64,000 nt of DNA. It comes from a virus. The position numbers and the translations under genes are program-made. Shown here one piece after another: positions 4,933 to 18,800 of this stretch. Numbering within the stretch: the first letter of the stretch is position 1; every line of letters begins with the position of its first letter. The notes beneath the pieces are model-generated. The model was not told the DNA's origin. It saw nothing but the letters and a program-made list of their open reading frames with translations, and searched no databases. Where the stretch lies: IMG/VR virus record IMGVR_UViG_3300044631_001772, positions 1 to 64,000 of that record; one strand, 5' to 3'.

Positions 4933-6855
4933 ATGCCTTTTACTAAATTTACCAATCTAGATTTTGATCAGATTAAGACATCCATCAAAGATTATCTCCG
5001 TGCAAACTCTACGTTTACGGATTTTGACTTTGATGGGTCTAATTTTTCTGTTCTGATTGACACGTTAGCGTATAACACATATATTACTGCTTTTAACTCA
5101 AACTTGGTTGTCAACGAATCTTTCTTAGATTCAGCAACCGTAAGAGAAAATGTTGTTTCTCTCGCAAGAAACATTGGATATGTACCACGCTCTAGAACCG
5201 CCTCTACAGCGTCTATATCTTTTAATGTTAGTACATCAGCAAGCACATCTACATTGACCTTACAGGCGGGTCTGGTGTGCGTTGGTACAGCGAATGGAAC
5301 TTCATATGTCTTTTCATCACCACAAAATGTCTCTGCGACTGTTGTAAATGGAACAGCATCTTTTAATAATATTCAGGTTAAAGAAGGAACATTTCTTAAG
5401 AAGCAATTTACTGTTGATGGATCATTAGATCAAAAGTTTATATTGGATAACTCCTTTATAGATTCTTCAACAATTGTTGTTTATGTAAAAGGAACGAGTG
5501 ATAGTGGACTGGGCAGACAATATAATCTTGTAGAAAATATTTTTGATATTGATTCAAATTCAGAAATTTTCTTATTACAAGAAGTTCAAGACGAAAAATA
5601 TCAAATTTTCTTTGGTGATGGTAGATTTGGTAAAAAACTTGAAAATGGGTCAATTATTACAGTAAGTTATATTGTTACTGATGGCAAAGATGGTAACGGT
5701 GCCAGCGACTTTTCTTTTGCAGGAACACTGAAAGATTCGAGTGATAATACCATTGTTCCAACAAACACCATTACAGTTACAACAAATCAAAAATCACAAA
5801 ATGGTTCCGATATTGAAAGTCTAGATTCAATTAAGTATTTTGCACCAAGAATATATTCATCACAGTATCGGGCAGTAACTGGAAGAGATTATGAGGCAAT
5901 TATCAAATCAAAAGTTTATCCAGATACTGAGTCAGTCTCTGTAATTGGTGGTGAAGAATTAACTCCGCCACGATTTGGAAAAGTTTTAATTAGTATTAAA
6001 CCTAAGAATGGGACATACGTATCAGATTTTGACAAGCAGCAAATTAAAAATAAACTAAAACAATATACAATTGCTGGCATTGAACCAGAAATCATCGATC
6101 TTCAAGTTCTTTATGTTGAAATTGATTCATCCATTTATTATAACTATGCACAAGTTTCTACCGTAGAGGATTTAAAAACCAATGTTAAGAATTCTCTTAC
6201 AACTTATGCAAAATCACCAAACCTAAATGCTTTTGGTGGAAGATTTAAGTATAGTAAAGTCTTGCAAGTCATTGATAATACTGATTCTGCTATTACATCT
6301 AACATTACTAAAGTTAGAATCAGAAGAGATTTAAAAGTAAAACTTAATACTCCAACTCAATATGAAATTTGTTACGGTAATCAGTTTCACGTAAAATCAT
6401 CTGGTTATAATATCAAATCTACTGGTTTTACTATTAGTGGTGATCCAGATACAGTTTACTTTACAGATACTCCAAACTCAGATCTTAAAACGGGAACAAT
6501 CTCAATTGTTAAACCATCTCCAGTAATTTCTGGCGTGGGAACAACGTCTATCGCAAAAACACCGATTCTTGTTAGATCTGCAGGTACTGTTGACTATGAA
6601 AAGGGCGAAATACTTTTAGGGGCAATTACTGTCACATCTACTTCTCTTGCTGATGACATTATCGAGATCCAAGCATATCCAGAATCAAACGATGTACTCG
6701 GATTGAAGGATCTTTATGTTTCATTTGACATCTCAAAAAGCACAATAAATATGGTTAAAGATGTTATTACATCTGGTGATGATATATCAGGTGTGGTATT
6801 TTCAAAAGATTCTTATAGATCAAGCTATTCTAACGGGGAACTAACGAGGTCGTAA
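4933..6855 (+). CDS. 6: baseplate wedge subunit gp6
   Basis: 640 residues (T4 gp6: 660), located between gp25 and a gp7-position gene as in T4. The N-terminal region (LRANSTFTDFDFDGSNFSVLIDTLAYNTY) and the central RAVTGRDYEAIIKSKVYPDTESV are typical of the gp6/gpJ baseplate family that forms the inner wedge ring. The C-terminal third is beta-rich and Thr/Ser-rich, as in cyanophage versions. One base separates it from the next gene, so it is part of one late operon. Confidence 0.9.
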   Translation: MPFTKFTNLDFDQIKTSIKDYLRANSTFTDFDFDGSNFSVLIDTLAYNTYITAFNSNLVVNESFLDSATVRENVVSLARNIGYVPRSRTASTASISFNVSTSASTSTLTLQAGLVCVGTANGTSYVFSSPQNVSATVVNGTASFNNIQVKEGTFLKKQFTVDGSLDQKFILDNSFIDSSTIVVYVKGTSDSGLGRQYNLVENIFDIDSNSEIFLLQEVQDEKYQIFFGDGRFGKKLENGSIITVSYIVTDGKDGNGASDFSFAGTLKDSSDNTIVPTNTITVTTNQKSQNGSDIESLDSIKYFAPRIYSSQYRAVTGRDYEAIIKSKVYPDTESVSVIGGEELTPPRFGKVLISIKPKNGTYVSDFDKQQIKNKLKQYTIAGIEPEIIDLQVLYVEIDSSIYYNYAQVSTVEDLKTNVKNSLTTYAKSPNLNAFGGRFKYSKVLQVIDNTDSAITSNITKVRIRRDLKVKLNTPTQYEICYGNQFHVKSSGYNIKSTGFTISGDPDTVYFTDTPNSDLKTGTISIVKPSPVISGVGTTSIAKTPILVRSAGTVDYEKGEILLGAITVTSTSLADDIIEIQAYPESNDVLGLKDLYVSFDISKSTINMVKDVITSGDDISGVVFSKDSYRSSYSNGELTRS

Positions 6856-6856
6856 T

Positions 6857-9800
6857 ATGATACAAACTGGTTTTGAATCTAGGGTAAAAATCCAACAGGT
6901 TATTGGTAATCAACTTCCAGAATTTATCTTAGATGAAAGTCCAAAAGCTTCTGAATTTTTAAAGCAATATTATATCTCACAAGAATATCAAGGTGGTACA
7001 GTTGATATTGCAGAAAATTTAGATCAATATTTGAAGTTAGATAATTTGATACCAGAAGTTGTTGTTGGATCAACAACTCTTGTTTCTTCAGTTGATTCTA
7101 GTGATACTGAAATTACTGTAGATAGTGTAAAAGGTTTTCCACCTACCTACGGATTGTTAAAAATTGATAATGAAATTATCACATATACTAGTATCAATGG
7201 AAACACTTTTACTGGTTGTATTCGTGGATTTAGTGGAATTACGACGTATAACGCAGGAATTACTACAAGCAATACTACAAATTATAGCGGAGATCTTCTC
7301 TTTAGCACATCAGAATCGGCGTCACACGATGCAGATAGTCCTGTAACCAATTTAAGTTCTTTATTTTTAAAAGAGTTTTATAAAAAATTAAAATATTCTC
7401 TTACCCCAGGATTAGAAAATATTGATTTTGTTTCTGATTTAAACGTTGGTAATTTTATAAAAGAAGCAAGAACTCTATACGAATCAAAAGGTACTGAAGA
7501 ATCTTTTAGAATTTTATTCAATGTTCTATTTGGTGAAACGCCAAAAATAATTAATTTAGAAAATAATTTAATTAAACCCTCATCTGCAACTTATGTTAGA
7601 AGAGAGGTCATAGTTGCTGAAAAAATTTCTGGAAACCCACTATTGCTTACTGGGCAGACTATTAAAAAAACAACTGATGAAGTAACTAGTGCTTCAGTTT
7701 CGGAAGTAGAAATAATTAGAAGAAGTGGAAAAGTATATTATAAACTTTTATTGTTTATTGGTTATGACGATGCATTCCCAACTGTTACTGGCAACTTTAA
7801 TATTACTAGCAGCACTAAGAATATAGAACCAGTTAGTGTTGGAGACTCAGTTATTACTGTCGATTCTACAATTGGGTTCCCATCTTCTGGAGTACTTTAT
7901 TCTGGTAATAATGAAATCACATATCAAAGCAAAAGTATAAACCAATTTTTTGGATGCTACGGAGTTACTGAAGAAATTGATACTGCATCCACAATTAGAT
8001 CAAATGATACTTATTATGGTTACGAAAATGGTGACACTTCAAAGAAAGTTGAACTAAGAATAACTGGCGTTCTATCAAATTTTGTACCAGTAACACAATC
8101 ATCATCAGTTGATGTTGGTGAAGAAATTTCCATCAAACATCTGGGAGAAGTTGTAGAGAATCCAATAGAGAATGCTTCCTATAAAGAAATTTTTGCAAAT
8201 AGTTGGATTTATAATACAAGTTCTCGCTATCAAATAGATAGTTTTTCTTCTGGTTTAACATCTCAAGTAGTTCTAAAGAGTGAAATTGATAAATCAAGTT
8301 TAAAAGTTGGTGATACAATTGAAATTTTAAATAGAACAACGGAAAATATAATTGCTTCCAATTTAATTGTAACCCAAATTAATGGTAAGCAAGTTACCAC
8401 AAATAATTCTTTTGAACTTAATTCATCATTTGATTATGATATAAGAAGAAAACTCAAATTTGCATCAAGTTCTATAGTTCCTTTAGAGTATGAAAATCTA
8501 ACATGTGATATTCAAAATGTATATGTTGAGAACGATAAGTTTGTATATGTTGCATCAAATTCATTGCCATCTTATGAGATAACTAAAAATATTTTTAGTT
8601 ACCAAGCTTCTTCTGTTTCTGGGCAAAATGCAGACACTGGCGATTACTCAATCATTAATTTTATTGAGAAGGTATCTTTTTACTCTGGATCTGAAATTTA
8701 TTACTCACCATCAGATTCTCCAATTTCAGGATTGGTAGAGGGTACTTACTACGTCGATGTAATTAACGATAAGCGACAAATTAGATTATATAATTCAAGA
8801 TCTTTTGTTGGTTCAAGTAACTATATTGAATTTGGAAATCTTACTTCTGGTATTCATACCTTTACATTAAACAGTCAAAAAGAAGGTGTCATTTCTACAC
8901 AAAAAATTCTTAGAAAATTTCCTTTAAGTGTTAATATTGCCGATGGCGAATCCGATCTAACACCAGTTGGTCAAGTTGGAATATTAATCAATGGTGTTGA
9001 AATTAGTGGTTATAAAACAAATGACAAAGTTTATTATGGTCCATTACAGTCAGTTAATGTATTAAATGGTGGTTCTGGATTTGATGTTATCAATCCCCCC
9101 ACAATTACACCATCATCCGGAAACGCTCTTTTACAACCTATTGTTAGAGGATCTTTCGAAAAAGTTTATGTTGATCCTCAAGATTTTGATATTGATACTT
9201 TAGTTTCAATTGCAGTCACCGGTGGAAATGGAAGAGGTGCTTCATTTGAACCTGTAATAGAGTTAAGAAATAGGGAAATTCAATTTGATGCAAGACAAAT
9301 TGAATTTGGAGGTGGTGTAGATACATCTGTAGAGACTATAACATTTTTAAGTTCTCATGGTTTAATAGATGGGCAACCAATCACATATAATCCTCAAAAC
9401 AATGCATCTCTTGGAATTGGGACTTTCAATGGTTCCAACACCAATACAGGGTTAACTCTTAAAAAAGATGCTACTTATTTTGCAAAGTATATTAGTGATA
9501 CCACTATTCAACTCTATCAACAGTTATCAGATTGTAGACTGGGGATTAATACTGTAGGTTTTACAACAATTGGAACTTCAGGGATACACAAATTTGCAAC
9601 TGAACCTAAAAAAACCTTAATTGATGTTAAAGTCATTAATCAAGGTTCTAATTATGAAAATAGAAAGTTAAGAGTTAAAACAACTGGTATATCTACAGTC
9701 AATAGCACAGTTTCATTTACAAATCATGGATTTGCTGATGGAGATGTCGTAACGTACACATACCAAACAACAGGAATCTCTGGTCTTTCGACATCTAATC

Positions 9801-12800
9801 AATATTATATTTTAAAAATTGATGATGACACATTCAGAATCGCAAATGCAGGCATCGGTGCAACGAATCCATCAAACTATCAGAGAAGAAAATTTGCAGA
9901 ATTTGAAAGCACTGGATCTGGATATCAAATTTTCAATTATCCAGAAATTTGCTTATCGGTAGAATATAGTGCTGCTGGAATTGGAAGTATCCAATCAAAG
10001 AGAACTATAGTATCTACCCCAATTGTTAGAGGTGAAATTGTTGGCGTATACGTATATGAGTCTGGATCTGATTATGGTTCATCAATTTTAAATTTACACA
10101 AAAAACCAACCATTACCATAAAGAATGGTAAAAATGCACAACTTAATCCCGTCATAGTAAATGGTGCGATACAAGATGTTAATATTCAGTATAGTGGATC
10201 TGAGTATTATTCAACTCCAGATATTAAAGTAACTGGATCTGGAACTGGTGCAGTAATTAAACCAGTAATTACAAATAATAAATTAACTGATGTAGTAATT
10301 ATAAATTCTGGTATTGGATATACTTCAACCAATACCACCCTTACCATAGAACCTGCCGGAAAGAATGCCATCTTAAGTTCACAAGTAAGGTCTATAACAG
10401 TTAATAAAAATCTTCTTTATGGGGAAGAGAATGATGCTAGAGAAATTGCTAACGAACTTCTCACATCATCATTGAGCAATTTAGAATATAGTGTTTGCGG
10501 TTACTCTGAAAATATTCAAAACGAATTTGGTGATGATGGATCTTCGCATTCACCAATTATTGGATGGGCATATGATGGCAATCCAATTTATGGTTCTTAC
10601 GGTTATTCAGATCCAGAAGATAGAAATTCCCCCATTAAAAGACTTTCTTCTGGATATTCTTTAAACACATCCAATATAGAAAACAGACCATCTTCTTTCG
10701 ATGATGGATTTTTTGTAGAGGACTATAAATTTACAAATAATGGAGATCTTGATGAATATAATGGAAGATTTTGCGTAACCCCAGAATTTTCAAATGGAGT
10801 TTATGCATACTTTGCAACTTCTGAGCAAAATCTTTTTGGTGATCTAGTCGGTCAGTTTCCTTACTTTATTGGAGAAAGATATAGATCTAAATTTATAACT
10901 GAGAATAGTTCATTAGACCAGACATTTGATTTTAATAATTCAAATCTTATTCGAAATACTTTACCATACAAAGTAAATGAAGAGTATGCTGGAAATGATT
11001 TTATTATAGAATCTAATGAGGTAATAAATCAAGTTACAGTAGTTGAATCTGTAACGACTGGTTCTGTTGAAAATTATCAAATTATAGATTCTGGAGATGA
11101 TTATAAAATTGGTGATGTTCTAGAATTTGATCAGCAAAATACCGGCGGCGCTGGTCTATCGGCACAAATTTCTGAAGTTACTGGTAAAGAAATTGTTGAT
11201 ATTAATACATCTATAACTTCGTATGATGATGCAATATTTACTTGGAATAATGGTCAAAAAATTGAGGTTACAGTTTCACCAAGACATAGTTTAGAGAATC
11301 TTGATTATGTAAATGTATCAGGATTTTCATCATCGTTAAGTTCTTTAAATGGTTTTCAGCAAATTGGTGTAACTTCATATAGTTCATCTCTCATTCAACA
11401 AATGCCTGCTTATTCTGCAGCGGGTATTGTAACTGATATTTACATTGCAAGTATTCCAGAAAACCTTTCAATTGGTAGTTCTATTGGAATTGAAGCAGAA
11501 ACACTATCAGTTTTAAATATTTTCAATAATATTATAAGAGTTCGCAGAGAAGCAACAGGGAGTGCTCACACTGCAACAACTCCAGTTTACTTTATTCCAA
11601 ATACATTCACAATTAATAAATCAGTAGATTATTTCGAATCTAAAGTCAACGACTTAGTTTACTTTAATCCAAAGTATTCTGTCGGTGTAGGTACTACATC
11701 TGGTATTGGAATTGCAGTTACATATAATGTTGGTGTTCAAACCAATAATATAATTTCAATCCCAACCCAATCAATTTACCTACCAAATCATCCATTTAAA
11801 ACAAATCAAGCAGTAATATTCTCAAATCCATCAGGAACTTCTGCTATTTCAGTAGCAAATACCTCTAGCAGTGCATCTTTCAACTTACCGTCAAGTGGAG
11901 ATACTCAAACTGTATATGTTATTAGTCAATCTGTAGATTATATTGGTATTGTAACACAAGTTGGTCTTACGACCTCAACAAAGGGTCTGTTCTTCTTGTC
12001 TAATGGTTCTAATGATTACCAGTATTCATTACAATCAAACTTTAATCAAGTTAAGGGTGATGTTGAGAAAGTTAAAGCACAAGTTTCTGTGTCAACATCA
12101 CATAATCTGACTTCTGGGGATACTATTAAACTTTTGGTCGAACCAAATCTTTCTGTTGGTATTGGAACTTCAACTGCAGTAAGAGTTAAAAGAAATGTAG
12201 TTGCAGACTGCGTGATAATTGATTCTATTGAAATTAGTTATTCTGACATTAATACAACAACTCAAGAAATTACAATACCGTCGCATAATTTTAAAACTGG
12301 TGATAGAATTGTTTATGTTGAAAATAAATCAATATCTGGTCAGAGTAATACTGTTTATTATGTTTATAAAGTAGACTCTAATAGAATAAAATTATGCGAG
12401 ACTCTAGTTGATTGTCTTTCAAATCCACCAATAACAGTTGACATTGATGCAGGAACTATTAAAACTTTTGGTAACGTTGGTATCGCCGCTGCAAAATGGT
12501 CTGGAGGTGTTTTAGCAAACAATGGTAAAATTTATGGAATTCCTTACAATTCTTCATCAATTCTTGAAATTGATCCAGTAGGTTTAACCACGAATACTTT
12601 TGGTAATGTTGGTACTGGTTCTGCAAAATGGATTGAAGGTGTTTTAGCAAATAATGGTAAAATTTATGGAATTCCTTTGAGTGCTTCTCAAGTACTTGAA
12701 ATTGACCCAGTAGGTTTAACCACGAATACTTTTGGTAATGTTGGTAGTAGTGGTTTAAAATGGAGCGGAGGTGTTTTAGCAAATAATGGTAAAATTTATG

Positions 12801-15800
12801 GAATTCCTTTTGGTGCCTCTCAAGTACTTGAAATTGACCCAGTAGGTTTAACTACAAATACTTTTGGTAATGTTGGTAGTAGTATTTTAAAATGGTTTGG
12901 TGGTGTTTTAGCAAATAATGGTAAAATTTATGGAATTCCTTATCGATCTTCAACAGTTCTTGAGATCGATCCAGTAGGTTTAACCACAAATACTTTTGGT
13001 AATGTTGGTAGTACTATCAATAAATGGTCTGGAGGTGTTTTAGCAAATAATGGTAAAATTTATGGAATTCCTTTTAATGTCTCTCAAGTACTTGAAATTG
13101 ACCCAGTAGGTTTAACTACAAATACTTTTGGTAATGTTGGTACTGGTAATAATGAATGGATTGGAGGTGTTTTAGCAAATAATGGTAAAATTTATGGAAT
13201 TCCTTACAATTCTTCATCAATTCTTGAAATTGATCCAGCGGTTGGAATAGCAATTACGTTTGGTAACGTTGGTACTGGTGTTGCAAAATGGTCTGGAGGT
13301 GTTTTAGCAAATAATGGTAAAATTTATGGAATTCCTTACAATTCTTCATCAGTTCTTGAATTTGTTACCAATCCAAATGACCCAGAAAATCTACCAGAAA
13401 TACAAAAAATTAATCCAGCAATTCAAACAATAAAAAATAATAACCTTGTATTTGATTTAAGTGATTCTTCTCTGTCTGGTTATAATTTTAAAATTTTCTA
13501 TGACCAAAATTTCAAAGATGAATTCGTATCTACAGGATCTACAAATAGTTTCTCAGTAAGTGGTGTTGGAACAGTTGGTGTTTCTACAAATGCTTCGCTT
13601 ACAATTAATTATAGTTCCGAATTACCTACTCAACTTTTCTATAATTTAGAAAAGTCTGGTTACATTAGCACTGCAGACAAAGAAGTTCAAAATTATTCTC
13701 AAATTAATTTTGTTGATAGTTATTATAATGGTTTTTATTCGATTTCTGGAGTTGGGACAACAACGTTCCAGATCTCTTTACCTAATTTACCAGAAAATCT
13801 TAACTATACCTCAAATGACTGTGATACTTTAGAATATACAACAAATTCATCAACTGCATCTGGTGGTGTTAGTAAAATTAGAACTATATCTCCTGGTGTT
13901 GGGTTTAATAAGATTCCATCATTTTCTGGAACGAATTCTACTAACGGTAAAGGTGCATACTTAATTGCTAAATCATCCTCCATTGGAAATATTAATCAAA
14001 CAAGAATTTTAAATGAAGGTTTTGAATACCCATCAGACAAAACTCTGAGACCAACTGCCAACATACCAAAACTTTTAATCATCAAAGATTCTAATACTAT
14101 TTCGAATATATCTGTATCAAATGGGGGCAAAAATTATACAACTGCTCCAGATTTAATCATTGTAAATTCTGAAACGGGTGAAAAAATCGATTCTGGATTA
14201 TTAACTGCCAACTTGTCTGGTACGGGAATTATATCGGTTAATATTGTTCAAGGTCCAAAAGGTCTTCCATCAAGACCAGTGGACATTAAAACAATTAATA
14301 ATACTAACGGCGTAGGTATTCAAACGATTACATCTTCTTCATCTGGAATTGTTACTTGCTATCTCGTAACACCTTCAAGTGGTTTTGATATTGAACCATT
14401 TACTGTTGGGGATAAAATATTTGTAGAAGGTATACAAAAATATAGTAATGATGGTGATGGGTTTAACTCGGAAAATTATGGTTATAATTTCTTTACTATT
14501 ACAGCATACGAAAATGGTGGAACATTACTTACAAGAAAACTTGAATATAATCTTTCTGGTCTTTCCACCAACGTTGGTATAGCCAAAACAGTTCAAGAAT
14601 CTTATGGTTATATTGTAAATTATAATAATTATCCAGTATTTGATGTAACACAAACATATTCACCATTTATAATAGGTGAAAATCTATCAGTTCAAAATGA
14701 AACTGGTTTTGAACTTCAAGATTTGAGAGTTATTCAGGATAATCAAAATTATATTAAAGTTTCTGGCAATTATGATATAAACACTAACGATGTTATTCGT
14801 GGTATTCAATCGGGTAATATTGCAACAATTGATGATGTAAAAATAACAACTGGATACTTTAATATTGACTATGCATCTACACAAAGAATTGGTTGGTCTG
14901 ATGATATTGGCAAACTAGATGAAGATACTCAGGTCATCCCAGATAACGACTATTACCAGACTCTATCTTATTCTGTAAAAAGTAACCAAGAATGGGTTGA
15001 CATTGTTACCCCAGTAAATAGTATCTTACATCCAAGCGGGTTTAAAAACTTTGCAGATACCACAATCGACAAAAATGTTGGTGTTGAAACTACTACTGCA
15101 AGTGAATCATTACAAATTCTTTATGATATTATTGACGAAAGGAGAGTTGATACTATCAATAATTTTGATCTTGTTACTGATGTTGACACGATTAATAATT
15201 CTTCTAGATATTTAAAATTTAAAAATAGAAAACTTGCAGATTATATCGAATGTCGCACTAATAGAGTTCTTGCAATAGATGATATTAGTGGAGAATTTTC
15301 AAGCAGTGACTCACAATCTGAGGGATTTGCAAACGTTTTAGAAATTACCCCATCCGATAAGTATAACAGATACCTAGTTCAAATTATAAGTGACGATAAT
15401 AGTCAGATTCAATTTACTGAAATTGTAGTAATTAATGATGATACTAATATTTACACTCTAGAAAAGTCAAGTATTAGCAATTTAGAAGACCAAATAGGTG
15501 ATATTGATGGTTATGTAGATGAAAATAATAATTTCTATTTAAAATTTACTCCATATGATCCATATAATATTGATTATAATATAAAAATTCTTAGTGATAA
15601 TTTCACAACATTTTTTAGTGGGATTGGAACATATTCGATAGGATTTATAGACTTGATAGGTTCTAACGCTTCAGTATCTTCTGGGATTACAACATCATTA
15701 GTTAGTAAAAATATAAGTCAATTAGAAGCAATATACTCAAATATTCATATTCTTGATACAAATACCGATGAGATGAATTATGTAGAAATTTATGTTGATC

Positions 15801-18800
15801 ATAATGGAGAAGATACCAACATAACGGAATTTTATATCGATTCTAATAGCGAACTTAGTTCCAATTTTATTGGTTCTTTTGGCGCATCAATTTCTGGTGG
15901 TATTTTGACATTAAATTATACCAATACTTCAAGTAATGATGTAATTATCAGAAGTAAGAATATTGGTTTCAATACCACTGCATCAGGTATTGGAACATAT
16001 AGATTCAAAAAAACAGGTCAGTTAGATGGTTATGAGAGAACTGTAAACTATATTGCAAATTACTCCAACGTATCATCTGCATCTACAGTTATATCTTTAA
16101 ACACGACTGAATTTACATCAGTTAAATCTACTGTAAGAGTAAGTATTGGTAATACCAGTGCCTTACATCAAGTTATGATGATTGTTAATGGTACAGAGAC
16201 TTATACAGTTCAATACCCATCTTTATCAATTGGAAGTACTTCTGGTATTGGTAGTTTTGGTGGAAGTATATCTGGATCTACTGCAAGTTTAATCTTCTAT
16301 CCAGACACTTCACTTTCTGGTACGTTTGAAATTCTTTCTTTCAATGAAAAATTTTACACGTATCTCGACAAAATTAATCAACCATCAGATTTGGAATATG
16401 CAAACATTATCGAAAGTATTCATACCGCAAATTATTACTCTGTCAATAGTGAAAATATAAACAGATTGGATTTTGAGTTAACATATCAAGGTTATCCAAT
16501 TTTTATGAAGGAATTTGACCCAACGGATAGTAGCATATTAAATCTATCTACTGGCGAATTTACAATTCCAAATCATTTCTTCAGCACTGGAGAAAGATTA
16601 ATTTATACACCAAAAACAACTTTCTTGGGTGTCGGTCAAACTTCTGTTGGTATTGGTTCAACATTAAATTCTGCAGGGATTGTGACTAATCGTTTACCAA
16701 GTGATGTATATGTTTATAAAATTAATAATGATAAGTTTAAGATATCTACAAGAAAAGACTATGCTCTTGCAGGAATATATGTGACTTTTACCTCTGTTGG
16801 AGAGGGTAACGCTCACCAACTCGAAATGTATAAGAAAAATGAAAAATCTATAATTTCTATCGATAATATCATTCAATATCCAATTGCATATTCATTAATC
16901 ACACATACATTAGATAATTATTCTTCAATTGGTTTTACAACATCAACATTTGCTTTAAGTGGTATTTCTTCAATAGCGGTAGAAGATCTACTAAAAGTTG
17001 ATGATGAATATATGAAAGTGAATAATGTTGGTTTTGGGACAACAGTTTTTGGACCAATATCATTTACTGGTTCAGTACCATTGGTTGAAGTGGAAAGAGG
17101 ATTTGTTGGGTCATCCGCAACTTCACATAATAATTTATCAACAGCAAACGTCTATAGAGGTTCATATAATATTGTTGGAAATAAAATTTTCTTCACTGCT
17201 CCCCCAACAGGAAGCAATATGGATCAAATTGGTCCTGATATTGATAATCTTCCTGAGGCAAGATCTTCATTTAATGGTAGAGTTTTTCTAAGAAAAGATT
17301 ATAGTTCTAATCAAGTCTATGATAACATTTCTGAAAAGTTTACCGGAATTGATCAAAGTTATACCCTTTCTTCACAAGGAATTAACACAGTTGGTTTAGG
17401 AACTAGTGGAGGAAGCGGCATTGTTCTTATTAATGGTATCTTCCAAACACCAACTACTCAAAATAATCTAAACAATAACTTTAGAATTCTAGAAAATACT
17501 ACTGTTGGTGTAAGTAGTATAGTATTTTCTGGTATTACGTCATCTAATGGTTCAATTATTATTTCACAGAATGATGTGAATCTAAATCAACTCCCAAGAG
17601 GCGGATTGATTGTATCTTTAGGTTCTACTTCTGGTCTAGGATATGCTCCTTTAGTTGGTTCTTCCGTAACAGCGATTATTGGTGCAGGTGGTTCTATTAC
17701 ATCTATTGGAATTGGAACTACTGGAAATTGGGGTTCTGGATATAGAAATCCAGTTTCAATTGCAATAACAGAATCTGGTCATACTGGCGCTGCAGCAACT
17801 ATTTCTGCAACTGTCGGTGCAGGAGGAACTTTGGCATTTACTGTTACTGGTGGAGGATCTGGTTATACAAATCCAACTATTATCATACCATCCCCAAATT
17901 ATGAAAATCTATCCGTTACTGGCGTTTCAAGACTTGGAATTGGTTCAACATCAAGTACTGGTGTTGGGTTATTACTAAATGTTGAAGTTGGCGAAAGTAA
18001 TCAAGAGCAATTAGAACCCATTAATTGGACTTTAAGAAGTTCTCCATATAATTCGGGTACGTTTGGCATTGATATTGGAAATACTAATTTAGTATCATAT
18101 GGAAATGGAATTTATATTGCGGCGGGTGAGATATATGACTCAAATTTACCTTTTTATGATTCATACATTACTACATCAACCGATGCAATTACTTGGGAAT
18201 TAAGAACTTCTAGCATTGGTGGTTCTACTGTTTTTGCCATTACTTATGCAAACAATGTCTATGTTGCTGGTGGTGTTAGTGGAATCTTAAATACCTCAAC
18301 AGATGCAATTACTTGGGAATTAAGAACTTCTAGCATTGGTGGTTCTACTGTTTTTGCCATTACTTATGCAAACAATGTCTATGTTGCTGGTGGTGCTAGT
18401 GGAATCTTAAATACCTCAACAGATGCAATTAGTTGGACTAGAAGAACTTCTGGTTTTGGTAATAGTTTCATTTATGCACTTACTTTCGCAAACAATACTT
18501 ATGTTGCTGGTGGGTTTGTGTCTGGTGGTAGTGGAATCTTAGGCACATCAACAGATTCTATTAATTGGACCTTAAGAACTACTAGTTTTGGCAATAACAA
18601 CCCCATTTATGCACTTACTTTTGGCAACAATGTCTATGTTGCTGGTGGTTATGGTGGAATCTTAAATACCTCAACAGATACAATCACATGGATCCCAACA
18701 CCTTCTGGTTTTGATACTGATAGTATTAAAACTCTCGCATTTGGAAACAATAGTTATGTTGCTGGTGGTAATAATGGAAAAATAGGCACTTCAGTTGATG

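Noticed and set aside
12459-12782. Open frame on the minus strand within the propeller repeats
   Set aside because: It is the complement of the repeated coding sequence, periodic for that reason, with no RBS or promoter.
12464-13370. Regular repeats considered as a CRISPR array
   Set aside because: The period is 132 bp, in frame, with coding-type variation and no short palindromic repeats separated by unrelated spacers.
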